Assembly (NCBI GenBank): GCA_905205975.1
Contig: CAJLFQ010000082.1
Span: 1-8,916 of the forward strand
DNA length: 8,916 nucleotides
Direction: 5' to 3'
Origin: an uncultured Eubacteriales bacterium
GTDB lineage: Bacteria > Bacillota > Clostridia > Oscillospirales > QAMX01
Below, in pieces: positions 1-6,197 of the stretch; positions within the stretch are counted from its first letter, which is position 1, and each line of letters opens with the position of its first letter. The notes below the pieces were generated by a model. That model ran no database searches. It worked only from the letters and a program-made list of their open reading frames with translations, and was not told the origin of the DNA. The translations under genes and the position numbers were made by a program.

Positions 1-28
1 AGCGGCAGATTCCTCTGCCGCTCTTTTT
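1..28 (+). terminator. Rho-independent terminator at left edge
   Basis: A perfect 9-bp stem (positions 1-9 with 14-22, arms AGCGGCAGA and TCTGCCGCT) closes a 4-nt loop and is followed by CTTTTT on the plus strand. This is a classic intrinsic terminator, probably for a plus-strand gene that ends to the left of the window. The minus-strand gene that stops at 27 runs straight into it, so it may work in both directions. The bases beyond position 1 that would form a minus-strand U-tract are not visible. Confidence 0.75.
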
Positions 29-581
29 ACAAACAAACCGCAGGATCCTCTGCCGTCTGTTTCATCCCATTCAATACAGTTGCGCATCTTGGACGCTGGA
101 GCAGCAGCCTTGGCAGAAATGACGGTTCCGCCGCAGACAGCGCTTGCTGGATCGATTCCGTTTTTGCATCTTCCTGCAAAAAACAAATGTTGTCCGACGC
201 GTTTGGTGCCAGCTCACCCGTTTTGAGACACACAATTGCTGCTGTTGCAGTACAGCTGCAGCGGCGCAGATAAGAAAGCAAAACGTCGGCAGCAGCCATG
301 CGTTCAAAGAGAAAACTGGCGGAAAGGCTTGACTGTGGACATACGGGGCCGGCATAATGCAAAAAGGCGTCATAACCGACATGCTCTTGGCAGGTGCCGA
401 AAAAATCCCAGCGCCGGCAATACGGGTTGAAGCGCAGATAGGCAAATTCGCGGTTTGCCAGTGCGGAATCCCATGCGCCGAAAACACCAATGTGTGCCGG
501 CTGCATGCCAAGGCTTTCGAAATACGGCACAACTGCAGATGCTATGGGAGAATCTGCGCAGAGCGCAAGGCCGAATTTCAT
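27..581 (-). CDS. Uncharacterised cysteine-rich protein, about 184 aa
   Basis: I do not recognise this protein. From the ATG at 579-581 it is 184 residues and starts MKFGLALCADSPIASAVVPY. An in-frame ATG four codons upstream (591-593, 188 residues) has the G-run CGGGGGG directly against it, with no room for a ribosome binding site, so the inner ATG is preferred. The protein looks soluble, with no clear signal peptide or membrane helix. It holds ten cysteines (188-residue form), several spread through the C-terminal half, and an aromatic stretch near residues 50-70 (YCRRWDFFGTC). It is transcribed divergently from the phosphatase gene and ends at a terminator. The opening resembles the beta-strand start of an alpha/beta fold, but that is only an impression. 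Other frames here are also open, so coding status is likely rather than certain. Confidence 0.6.
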   Translation of the reverse strand: MKFGLALCADSPIASAVVPYFESLGMQPAHIGVFGAWDSALANREFAYLRFNPYCRRWDFFGTCQEHVGYDAFLHYAGPVCPQSSLSASFLFERMAAADVLLSYLRRCSCTATAAIVCLKTGELAPNASDNICFLQEDAKTESIQQALSAAEPSFLPRLLLQRPRCATVLNGMKQTAEDPAVCL

Positions 582-641
582 GCTGTTTTCCATCCCCCCG
601 TTTCTATCATACGCTCAATGGATCAGATCTGTGCTGTGAGC

Positions 642-666
642 GTTATCAAAATAACAGGAGATCAAT
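642..666 (+). promoter_or_regulatory. RBS of histidine phosphatase gene with adjacent small hairpin
   Basis: AGGAG at 656-660 lies 6 nt before the ATG at 667 and fixes the start. Immediately upstream, GTTAT (642-646) and ATAAC (651-655) can form a 5-bp hairpin with loop CAAA that abuts the ribosome binding site. No convincing -35/-10 pair is visible in the 594-666 divergent spacer. Confidence 0.45.
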
Positions 667-1395
667 ATGCTCTTATATATCATCCGACATGGCGATCCAA
701 ACTACAACCCCGATTCGCTGACGGAACGCGGCAAGTTGCAGGCGGCTGCGCTGGCCAAACGTCTGGCGCGGTATGGCGTTGACCGTATCTATTCATCCCC
801 ATTGAAGCGTGCACAGCAGACCGCGGAACCAACCTGCATTTTAACCGGCAAGTCGATGGAAATCCTCGATTGGACGAGTGAAAATCGGGCGTGGGAAGAT
901 TTTTCTGTGGAAGCCAATGGTCAAAACGGACCATATCGCACATGGTGCTTCTATGTGCCGGGGGCTGCGCAGGAACTGCGATCTGAAGCGGTGACACGGC
1001 TTGGTGCCAACTGGTTTGATGCCGACTTTTTCAAGCGCTGGCATGTCCCAGCTGAAAAAGGATATCGCCGGATCAAAGAAGCAAGCGACACCTTTTTGGC
1101 GCAGCTCGGCTATCGTCATGATGGAAACCGGTACCGCATCGAGCAGCCGAACGAAGAACGGGTAGCCGTTTTTTGCCATCAGGGGTTTGGCCTGTCCTGG
1201 CTGGGCGTGCTTTTGGATTTGCCGTTGCCGGTTACATGGACTATGTTTGACATTTCTCATTCTGATATGACCGTAATTCGTTTTCGAAATCACGAGGACG
1301 GATACACCGTTCCGCAGGTTCTGACCCTTTCCAACGACAGCCATTTGTATGCCGAAGGGCTGCCAACGCGCTATCAGAACGAGCTTTATTTCTGA
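667..1395 (+). CDS. Histidine phosphatase family protein (phosphoglycerate mutase-like)
   Basis: This 242-residue protein belongs to the histidine phosphatase (phosphoglycerate mutase-like) superfamily, which transfers phosphate through a phosphohistidine. The N-terminal catalytic motif RHG is at residues 7-9, with His8 the expected nucleophile. The conserved SSPLKRAQQTA stretch is at 43-53, and the second active-site histidine is in FCHQG, His171. The start is set by AGGAG 6 nt upstream. Compared with the usual 200 or so residues, there is a longer Trp/Tyr-rich middle (about 70-160) between the two catalytic blocks, which probably forms a lid over the substrate. The substrate cannot be read from sequence: phosphosugar, nucleotide or cobalamin-pathway phosphatase are all possible. 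It is a single gene, convergent with the FAD dehydrogenase gene. Family assignment is firm; specific function is unknown. Confidence 0.9.
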   Translation: MLLYIIRHGDPNYNPDSLTERGKLQAAALAKRLARYGVDRIYSSPLKRAQQTAEPTCILTGKSMEILDWTSENRAWEDFSVEANGQNGPYRTWCFYVPGAAQELRSEAVTRLGANWFDADFFKRWHVPAEKGYRRIKEASDTFLAQLGYRHDGNRYRIEQPNEERVAVFCHQGFGLSWLGVLLDLPLPVTWTMFDISHSDMTVIRFRNHEDGYTVPQVLTLSNDSHLYAEGLPTRYQNELYF

Positions 1396-1428
1396 TAAGC
1401 AGCGTCAGAGCATAACGTCGTTTGATTC

Positions 1429-1475
1429 AAGAAGGCTCACAGCCGTTCGAAAACAGCTGTGAGCCTTCTTCTTTT
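1429..1475. terminator. Bidirectional intrinsic terminator between convergent genes
   Basis: A perfect 15-bp inverted repeat (1429-1443 with 1456-1470; arms AAGAAGGCTCACAGC and its exact complement) encloses a 12-nt loop. On the plus strand the right arm runs into CTTTT, giving a pyrimidine-rich tail. On the minus strand the arm ends in CTTCTT followed by GAATC, a weaker tail. It lies 33 nt after the phosphatase stop and about 40 nt beyond the FAD gene stop, so it can serve both converging transcripts. Confidence 0.88.
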
Positions 1476-1509
1476 ATGACGTGGAGGGAAGACGGCACTT
1501 CGGAAAGTG

Positions 1510-3105
1510 CTAATCGGTGCAGAGCTTTTCTAAGACGGCGCAGGCGACTTTGATGCCGTCTACTGCGGCACTCATGATGCCGCCCGCATAACCAGCGCCT
1601 TCGCCGCAGGGGTATAAGCCGGTTACGCCGACTGCCTGCTTGTCATCGCCGCGGAGAATCCGAACTGGCGATGACGTTCTGGTTTCCGGCGCCGTGAGAA
1701 CGGCTTCCCGATCGGCAAAGAAACGATGCTGGGATGCAAAACGCGCGAGCGACGTACGGAGCAACGCTGCACCGCCGGCCGGAAGAAATGCGTCAACAGA
1801 GCCATAGCGGACACCAAGCGGATAGGTCGGCTCAATATGTCCGCCTTTTTTAGAGGGGCGATTGTCCAGAAAATCACCGACCCGCTGTGCCGGAGCCGTA
1901 TAGTCCGATCCGCCTGCCAAGAACGCGCGGCGTTCCAGATCCTGCGCCAGTCGAACGCCGCTCAGCGGATCGGAACCAAGAGCTGCGGCATCGACCGAAA
2001 CGGCAAGGGCAGCATTCCCATTGACGCCGTTCCGTGCGTGACGGCTCATACCGTTAGTCACAACGGTTTGCGGTTCGCTGGAGGATGCCGTCACAAATCC
2101 ACCCGGACACATACAGAACGAAAAACAGCCGCGCTCCCCTTCGCGATGAGAGACGGCATATTCAGCAGCCCCCAAACGCGGGTCTCCGGCATAACGGCCA
2201 AACATCGCCGCATCGATATCGGACTGCTTGTGCTCAATCCGCACGCCAACTGCAAAGCTTTTGGGGACGAGAAGAATCTCTTTGCGGAGCAGTGCTTCAA
2301 ACGTATCACGCGCACTGTGCCCGGTTGCCAAAATCACATGAGCAGCCGGAATTTCACCCGTATCTGTGCAGACCGCTGTGATACGGTGATTCTGTATGCG
2401 AAAATCACGCACACGGGTCTGGAAGAAAACCTCTCCGCCCAGATCACAGATTTCTTTGCGAAGAGACCGTACCACATTCTTTAAGAGATCTGTCCCGACA
2501 TGCGGATGCGCATTGCGCTGGATATCGATCGGAGCGCCATGCGCAGTCAACTCGCTCAGAACCGCTTCACAGAGTGGGTCATTGATACGGGTTGTCAGTT
2601 TGCCGTCCGAATATGCGCCTGCGCCGCCCTCGCCGAACTGTATGTTTGAAGCTGGATTCAAAATCCGCTGCGTCTCGAACTGCTGCACAGCATGATCACG
2701 CTCATCCAAAGATGCGCCACGTTCCAAAACAAGCGGTCGAAGACCAGCCCTTGCCAAAACCAGCGCCGCAAAAATGCCGGCCGGCCCAAAGCCGACTACA
2801 ACCGGGCGGCTCGTTTGCTGCGGTGCATACGCTTTCAGCAGGTCAGAAAGCTGTACGGCGCTGTGAAGCCGAACACCTTGATTCCGGCAGCGTGCAGCAA
2901 CGGATGCTTCATCCAATCCGTCAGCAGTCAGATCAATGGTGTAAACCAAGCGAACCCGTCCGCGGCGCGCATCGATGGAACGCCGAAAAACATACGCATT
3001 TGTCGAATCCGTTCTGGATATGCCGCAGATTTCTGCAGCTGCTTGGATGGCATCTGTTTCGCTGGCTTCAAGCGGCAGCGAAATGCCGGATACGAGCAGG
3101 CTCAA
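1510..3105 (-). CDS. FAD-dependent dehydrogenase (COG2509-type flavoprotein)
   Basis: This large flavoprotein of 531 residues resembles the uncharacterised FAD-dependent dehydrogenases often annotated as NAD(FAD)-utilising dehydrogenases. An N-terminal region of about 100 residues precedes the FAD-binding Rossmann fold: GFGPAG at 105-110 and the ribose-binding Glu in LVLERG at about 128. Further family blocks are NIQFGEGGAGAYSDGKLTTR (154-173), CMCPGG (331-336) and the C-terminal FAD block GLYPCGEGAGYAGGI (496-510). The start is most likely TTG at 3103-3105: AGAGGA lies about 6 nt upstream and translation begins (M)SLLVSGISLPLE. An in-frame GTG at 3150 would add 15 residues but falls inside a hairpin and lacks a good ribosome binding site. 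It follows cdaR in the same direction and is probably co-transcribed, with partial termination. The substrate is unknown. Confidence 0.85.
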   Translation of the reverse strand: MSLLVSGISLPLEASETDAIQAAAEICGISRTDSTNAYVFRRSIDARRGRVRLVYTIDLTADGLDEASVAARCRNQGVRLHSAVQLSDLLKAYAPQQTSRPVVVGFGPAGIFAALVLARAGLRPLVLERGASLDERDHAVQQFETQRILNPASNIQFGEGGAGAYSDGKLTTRINDPLCEAVLSELTAHGAPIDIQRNAHPHVGTDLLKNVVRSLRKEICDLGGEVFFQTRVRDFRIQNHRITAVCTDTGEIPAAHVILATGHSARDTFEALLRKEILLVPKSFAVGVRIEHKQSDIDAAMFGRYAGDPRLGAAEYAVSHREGERGCFSFCMCPGGFVTASSSEPQTVVTNGMSRHARNGVNGNAALAVSVDAAALGSDPLSGVRLAQDLERRAFLAGGSDYTAPAQRVGDFLDNRPSKKGGHIEPTYPLGVRYGSVDAFLPAGGAALLRTSLARFASQHRFFADREAVLTAPETRTSSPVRILRGDDKQAVGVTGLYPCGEGAGYAGGIMSAAVDGIKVACAVLEKLCTD

Positions 3106-3135
3106 ATTGGTTTCCTCTTTTCTATGATTCAAACG

Positions 3136-3164
3136 AACAAGGCCCGTCACAGACAGGCCTTGTC
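3136..3164 (-). terminator. Possible attenuating hairpin between cdaR and the FAD gene
   Basis: Arms ACAAGGCC (3137-3144) and GGCCTTGT (3156-3163) pair perfectly. On the minus strand the interior adds a U-G pair and GUC/GAC around a 3-base loop, about 12 bp in all. It begins about 10 nt after the cdaR stop. The following minus-strand bases, TTCGTTTG, are only moderately U-rich, so full termination is doubtful; partial termination or mRNA 3'-end protection is more likely. Confidence 0.5.
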
Positions 3165-3173
3165 AATGCTGTT

Positions 3174-4418
3174 TCAGGATGTATGCGCTGTATGTGTAAC
3201 GTTGACGGTGACATTGTATGCACTGTCAACCAAAGAGGCGTTGACAGATTGTTTGAATGTCACATTGACCGGGACAACCTGCAAACCTTCTGCGTGGATA
3301 TCCAGATTCTGAAAATAGACAGCCGCCAAGAAATCATTTGCCGTTATCTTTTCCAGCAGCGCGGCATTCCCGCGCAGACGAACGTTGATTGATTGATCGA
3401 TGAGTTCCACGCGGTAATGTTCCGGAACGCCGAAGAATTGAATATCGGTCAGCGCATAGGATTTGACGACAATGTCTTTGACGGTCACCATTACCGTCGC
3501 TGAGACACGGTCACTCATACAGCTGATGCCCGACGGCAAAACGAAATCTTTTTCCGTCGTCAATCCGTCGCCGATCCCCTCTAGGTCAATCATACCGAGC
3601 GACAGATATTCGATTTCCTCAACGGCGGAGCGTTCTCCGATCACAGTGATTTTTGAAGGCGTAATCACGGTATCGACCTCTTGGTCTGTCAATCCGCTGC
3701 CGGCATTAAGCGTAATCCGCAGCGGCAGTTCCTTAATCATCTGCACGGGCAGATACGCCTCGATGGATTTGGTCAGCATTTGTGAATACGTCAACTCGAC
3801 CACTTCCCCTGTGCTGTTCACCAGCTGAATGGGAACCTGCATGGTTGATGATGTGGTCAGGTCATCGAGCGGGAGCATGACAACCGCATGTGAGATCGTT
3901 GACAATTCGACCGTTGGACCGCGTACCGTGACCGATTGCTGAGACAATTCTATCGGACCAGGGCGAAGGTTTTCGGCAAGCGTTCCGGTTGTTTCCGGAA
4001 GAATGTCGAACTGTTTTTCCGTGATTTTATCGACGCGGATGGTCGCAATCAAATCGGAACGGTTAACAACGGTTATATCGCCGTCCGGCGTATTGACCGA
4101 GCACAAGATCCGGTTTTCGCCGTCTCCCGAAATTTGTGAAACGTCGCAGATCAACTCAATGTCGGATTTTTTCAACCCCAGAACCACGTTGCGCTTGCCG
4201 CGCAGGCGAACATCCATCGTCATATCGGTGTCGGAAAGGATGGAGTAATTCATACGGTCATAGAGTTCTGTAACGCCGTTGATGGTCACTTTGACATTGG
4301 AAAAGGAAATTTCAATGTCGGGGTTGATCACAGACATCACAATAAACCAGAACAGGATTGCAGCCAGAAGGACAAGCAGCTTGTTCAGGACCTGATATTT
4401 TTTCAGCCAAGCAATCAT
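3174..4418 (-). CDS. cdaR: CdaR/YbbR-domain regulator of the diadenylate cyclase
   Basis: A 414-residue membrane-anchored protein. It has a short cytoplasmic start, one transmembrane helix (about 12-31, NKLLVLLAAILFWFIVMSVI) and a long extracytoplasmic part made of YbbR repeats. Four repeats can be seen from the recurring beta signature: VRLRGKRNVVL (about 71-81), VTVRGPTVEL in the second, ITVIGERSAVEE in the third and VRLRGNAALLEK in the fourth. In Bacillus, Listeria and Staphylococcus this protein binds and modulates CdaA. The start ATG has AGGTG 5 nt upstream. It follows cdaA by 28 nt, the conserved order. At 414 residues it is somewhat shorter than B. subtilis YbbR (about 480). Assignment rests on the repeat pattern, the single anchor and the partner gene. 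Confidence 0.92.
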   Translation of the reverse strand: MIAWLKKYQVLNKLLVLLAAILFWFIVMSVINPDIEISFSNVKVTINGVTELYDRMNYSILSDTDMTMDVRLRGKRNVVLGLKKSDIELICDVSQISGDGENRILCSVNTPDGDITVVNRSDLIATIRVDKITEKQFDILPETTGTLAENLRPGPIELSQQSVTVRGPTVELSTISHAVVMLPLDDLTTSSTMQVPIQLVNSTGEVVELTYSQMLTKSIEAYLPVQMIKELPLRITLNAGSGLTDQEVDTVITPSKITVIGERSAVEEIEYLSLGMIDLEGIGDGLTTEKDFVLPSGISCMSDRVSATVMVTVKDIVVKSYALTDIQFFGVPEHYRVELIDQSINVRLRGNAALLEKITANDFLAAVYFQNLDIHAEGLQVVPVNVTFKQSVNASLVDSAYNVTVNVTHTAHTS

Positions 4419-4446
4419 ATTTCACCTATGCCTTTCTGCCGACAAA

Positions 4447-5301
4447 TCATTGCTTTGATTTCTTGCGCTTCCAGAATTTGATTTTGCTGAGCTTGTCCTC
4501 TTTGTCGGTGTCATGGACGAGTTCATTGTGCAGAATGGTTGTCAGCGTTGCGGCAGACAAGTGACGTTTCAGCAGTCCGCCGGCGGCAATGGAAACAGAA
4601 CCGGTTTCTTCTGAGACGATCAAAACCAGCGCATCGCTCGCCTCGCTGATGCCGACGCCGGCACGATGGCGCGTTCCAAGCTCGCTGCTGAGGTTTTTGT
4701 TGGAAGAAAGCGGCAAAAAGCAGCCGGCTGCGGCAATTCGGTTGTCGCGAATGATCACTGCGCCATCGTGCAGAGGTGCTTTGTTGAAGAAAATGTTTTT
4801 CAGCAGTTCACTTGTTATATCGGCGTTGATGATCGTACCGGTTTTCATGATTTCGCCCAATTTGGTTTCGCGTTCAATGACAATCAAAGCACCCGTTTTG
4901 GTCTTGGACATATAGGTGCAGGTTTCGACCAGCTGAGAAATGGTCCGCAGTGTCTCATTATTTGGTTGGATGCGTTCCGCAGAAAAAAGCGTTGGCAGCC
5001 TGCTTCGCCCGACAGAGTCCAGCATACGCCGGAGCTCCGGCTGAAACAGAACAATGAGCGCAATGGCGCCGATTTGAAGCGTTGCAGTCAGAACGTAGTA
5101 GATGACATTCAGTTGAAGCCATCCGCAAATCTGATAAACAATCAAAATGATGCCAATGCCTTTCAGAACCTGACCGGCGCTGGTATCTTTCAGAAGCTTC
5201 ATCAGCTTATAGAAAATAAATGCGACCAGCAGAATATCAAGAATGTCCTGCCAGCGCAGCCATGCAATCGAGTTTTTGAGAAACGTCAAAATCTGTCCCA
5301 T
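4447..5301 (-). CDS. cdaA: Diadenylate cyclase CdaA (c-di-AMP synthase)
   Basis: Synthesises cyclic di-AMP from two ATP at the membrane; c-di-AMP controls potassium and osmolyte balance and cell-wall homeostasis. The 284-residue protein has three N-terminal transmembrane helices (about 20-38, 44-63 and 66-86) followed by the DAC (DisA_N) catalytic domain. Both signature motifs are present: DGA at 179-181 (APLHDGAVII) and GTRHRAG at 209-215, so the enzyme should be active. The C-terminal tail is rich in Lys and Arg (KFWKRKKSK). The ATG start has a G-rich ribosome binding site (AAAGGGCGG) about 8-10 nt upstream. Length fits the CdaA class (about 273 in B. subtilis) and the membrane topology rules out DisA. 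It leads its own transcription unit with cdaR next. Confidence 0.96.
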   Translation of the reverse strand: MGQILTFLKNSIAWLRWQDILDILLVAFIFYKLMKLLKDTSAGQVLKGIGIILIVYQICGWLQLNVIYYVLTATLQIGAIALIVLFQPELRRMLDSVGRSRLPTLFSAERIQPNNETLRTISQLVETCTYMSKTKTGALIVIERETKLGEIMKTGTIINADITSELLKNIFFNKAPLHDGAVIIRDNRIAAAGCFLPLSSNKNLSSELGTRHRAGVGISEASDALVLIVSEETGSVSIAAGGLLKRHLSAATLTTILHNELVHDTDKEDKLSKIKFWKRKKSKQ

Positions 5302-5344
5302 ACGCTGCCCGCCCTTTTGAAAAAATCCGCTGAGTTCCTATCAG

Positions 5345-5366
5345 AAAAACGGATATGATGATCCGC
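5345..5366 (-). promoter_or_regulatory. Terminator-like small hairpin in cdaA leader
   Basis: On the minus strand CGGAT and ATCCG (5361-5365 and 5350-5354) pair across loop CATCAT, with an outer G-U pair, and are followed directly by U4 (5348-5345). It sits in the untranslated leader 44 nt before the cdaA start codon. The stem is short (5-6 bp), so it would be a weak terminator at best. A regulatory role is speculative. Confidence 0.3.
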
Positions 5367-5385
5367 AGTCATATATCATTTGACT
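5367..5385. repeat. Dyad at the predicted cdaA transcription start
   Basis: The 19-base stretch has arms AGTCA (5367-5371) and TGACT (5381-5385) in perfect inversion around a 9-base centre that adds two more pairs. It begins about 2-3 nt downstream of the inferred start (about 5387), where a repressor operator or a 5'-end mRNA stem would lie. Confidence 0.35.
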
Positions 5386-5393
5386 CTACTATC

Positions 5394-5422
5394 ATTATAC
5401 CACATTTGGCCGGTAATTGCGA
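5394..5422 (-). promoter_or_regulatory. Extended -10 promoter for cdaA-cdaR
   Basis: On the minus strand a perfect TATAAT (5399-5394) is preceded by TGG, giving an extended -10 TGnTATAAT. At 17-bp spacing the -35 hexamer is TCGCAA (5422-5417), a poor match to TTGACA, as is common when the -10 is extended. Transcription should start near 5387, leaving a leader of about 85 nt before cdaA. This is the housekeeping (sigma-A) type and lies beyond the spoIIIA terminator, so cdaA is expressed independently of sporulation. Confidence 0.78.
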
Positions 5423-5478
5423 GATTTTTTCCAAAACAAAATCCGCCTTTTTCCCACAGTCTTTTTTGCGGCCACGAT

Positions 5479-5512
5479 AAAAAGCTGCCCGGCGCGAACC
5501 GGACAGCTTTTC
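5479..5512 (-). terminator. Intrinsic terminator of the spoIIIA operon
   Basis: On the minus strand a 13-bp stem (5511-5499 with 5492-5480; one G-U pair, loop TTCGCG) has an AAAA upstream arm and runs into TTTTTATC. It lies 20 nt after the spoIIIAH stop codon and is a strong rho-independent terminator. Confidence 0.92.
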
Positions 5513-5531
5513 CAGCCAAACAGATTGTGTG

Positions 5532-6113
5532 CTAGCCCACCCGGGCTTCGATGATCCGAATGTTTTCCACGCCGACCGTGGTTTCGCTGACGGCGATGTC
5601 CTTGATGCGGATTGCATCTTCACTCTTCAGGCCGCCTTCAACCGGTGCAACGACGATGTTCAGGCTGTCATCGTTCAGGAAAACGGCGCAATCGGCATAT
5701 CCTTTTGCCAAGACCAGCGATTCGATGCGCGCTTCGACGACAGCATTGTTTGCAATTCTCGAAATGCTGGCGACAGCGACTTCTTTCGATTCCAAGCTGA
5801 TGCTTTCATCGGAAGTCGTCGTTTCCAGAACGCCAATAGCTTCATCCCTTGCCTGCTGGCGCGTGACGCGGAGCTGTGCGAAATATTCGCGGATCTTTCC
5901 GTCAACCGATTCAGCACTTCCTGTCTGCGGGTCATTGGATACTTCGCTGAGCTGCCCCAGCAGGCGCGCTTCATCACTGACAACTTCTTCCGGGTTGGCA
6001 GATACGATCTGACTGTCATCCAGGCCGCGCTGGTAACTCCAGTTCAGATAGACAGCCAGACATACGAGAAGTGCTACGACGGCGGCAACGGCGGTTCTTT
6101 TCTTGAACTTCAT
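5532..6113 (-). CDS. spoIIIAH: Stage III sporulation protein AH (SpoIIIAH)
   Basis: Mother-cell membrane protein whose outer domain binds forespore SpoIIQ, forming the channel between the two cells during engulfment. The 193-residue protein starts MKFKKR and has one transmembrane helix at about 8-24. A linker follows, then a C-terminal region (about 80-190) with the YscJ/FliF-like ring-building layout: a helical stretch (TRQQARDEAIGVLE), then ESLVLAKGYADCAVFLNDD, LNIVVAP and the closing SEDAIRIKDIAVSETTVGVENIRII. It is a little shorter than the B. subtilis protein (218), mainly in the acidic linker. The ATG is preceded by AAGGAAGG, and it is the last gene of the operon. It is separated from spoIIIAG by 84 nt, more than any other pair here, and may have its own promoter. 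Confidence 0.93.
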   Translation of the reverse strand: MKFKKRTAVAAVVALLVCLAVYLNWSYQRGLDDSQIVSANPEEVVSDEARLLGQLSEVSNDPQTGSAESVDGKIREYFAQLRVTRQQARDEAIGVLETTTSDESISLESKEVAVASISRIANNAVVEARIESLVLAKGYADCAVFLNDDSLNIVVAPVEGGLKSEDAIRIKDIAVSETTVGVENIRIIEARVG

Positions 6114-6153
6114 ATGATTCCTTCCTTTTTTTCGTTTTCAATAGGTTCAATAG

Positions 6154-6184
6154 AGCTTATGAGCGTACATAGCAAACTATGACG
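6154..6184 (-). promoter_or_regulatory. Possible sigma-E-like promoter and palindrome before spoIIIAH
   Basis: The minus strand shows GTCATAGT (6183-6176), 14 nt, then CATAAGCT (6161-6154). This resembles the sporulation sigma-E pattern (about G-K-M-ATATT, 13-15 nt, CATA-Y-AAT): good in the CATA half, imperfect at the 3' end of the -10. A palindrome, CATAG-CAAA-CTATG (plus strand 6168-6181), extended by CGT/ACG across a bulge, covers the -35. Transcription would start near 6147, about 33 nt before the spoIIIAH ATG. Confidence 0.3.
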
Positions 6185-6197
6185 TATTTCCATGCGG

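Noticed and set aside
594..666. TATGAT (minus) or TATCAT (plus) as -10 boxes in the divergent spacer
   Set aside because: Neither has a matching -35 at proper spacing, and the minus box would leave almost no leader before the gene.
357..782. Plus-strand open frame running from the orphan gene into the phosphatase gene
   Set aside because: It overlaps the phosphatase start in another frame and is antisense to the orphan gene; no ribosome binding site.
1726..2484. Long plus-strand open frame (about 252 codons) antisense to the FAD gene
   Set aside because: It lies wholly within a well-supported gene on the other strand, has Arg/Lys/Cys-heavy low-quality composition and no ribosome binding site.
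2592..3392. Plus-strand open frame of about 266 codons spanning the FAD and cdaR 3' end
   Set aside because: It is antisense to two recognised genes and crosses their boundary; composition is unlike a real protein.
4666..5358. Plus-strand open frame antisense to cdaA
   Set aside because: The cdaA frame shows both catalytic motifs and membrane helices; the antisense product has no recognisable feature.
5302..5393. c-di-AMP (ydaO-type) riboswitch in the cdaA leader
   Set aside because: The leader is too short and lacks the conserved multi-helix core; only two short hairpins are visible.
5529..6182. Plus-strand open frame antisense to spoIIIAH
   Set aside because: It is a shadow of spoIIIAH; no start signals.
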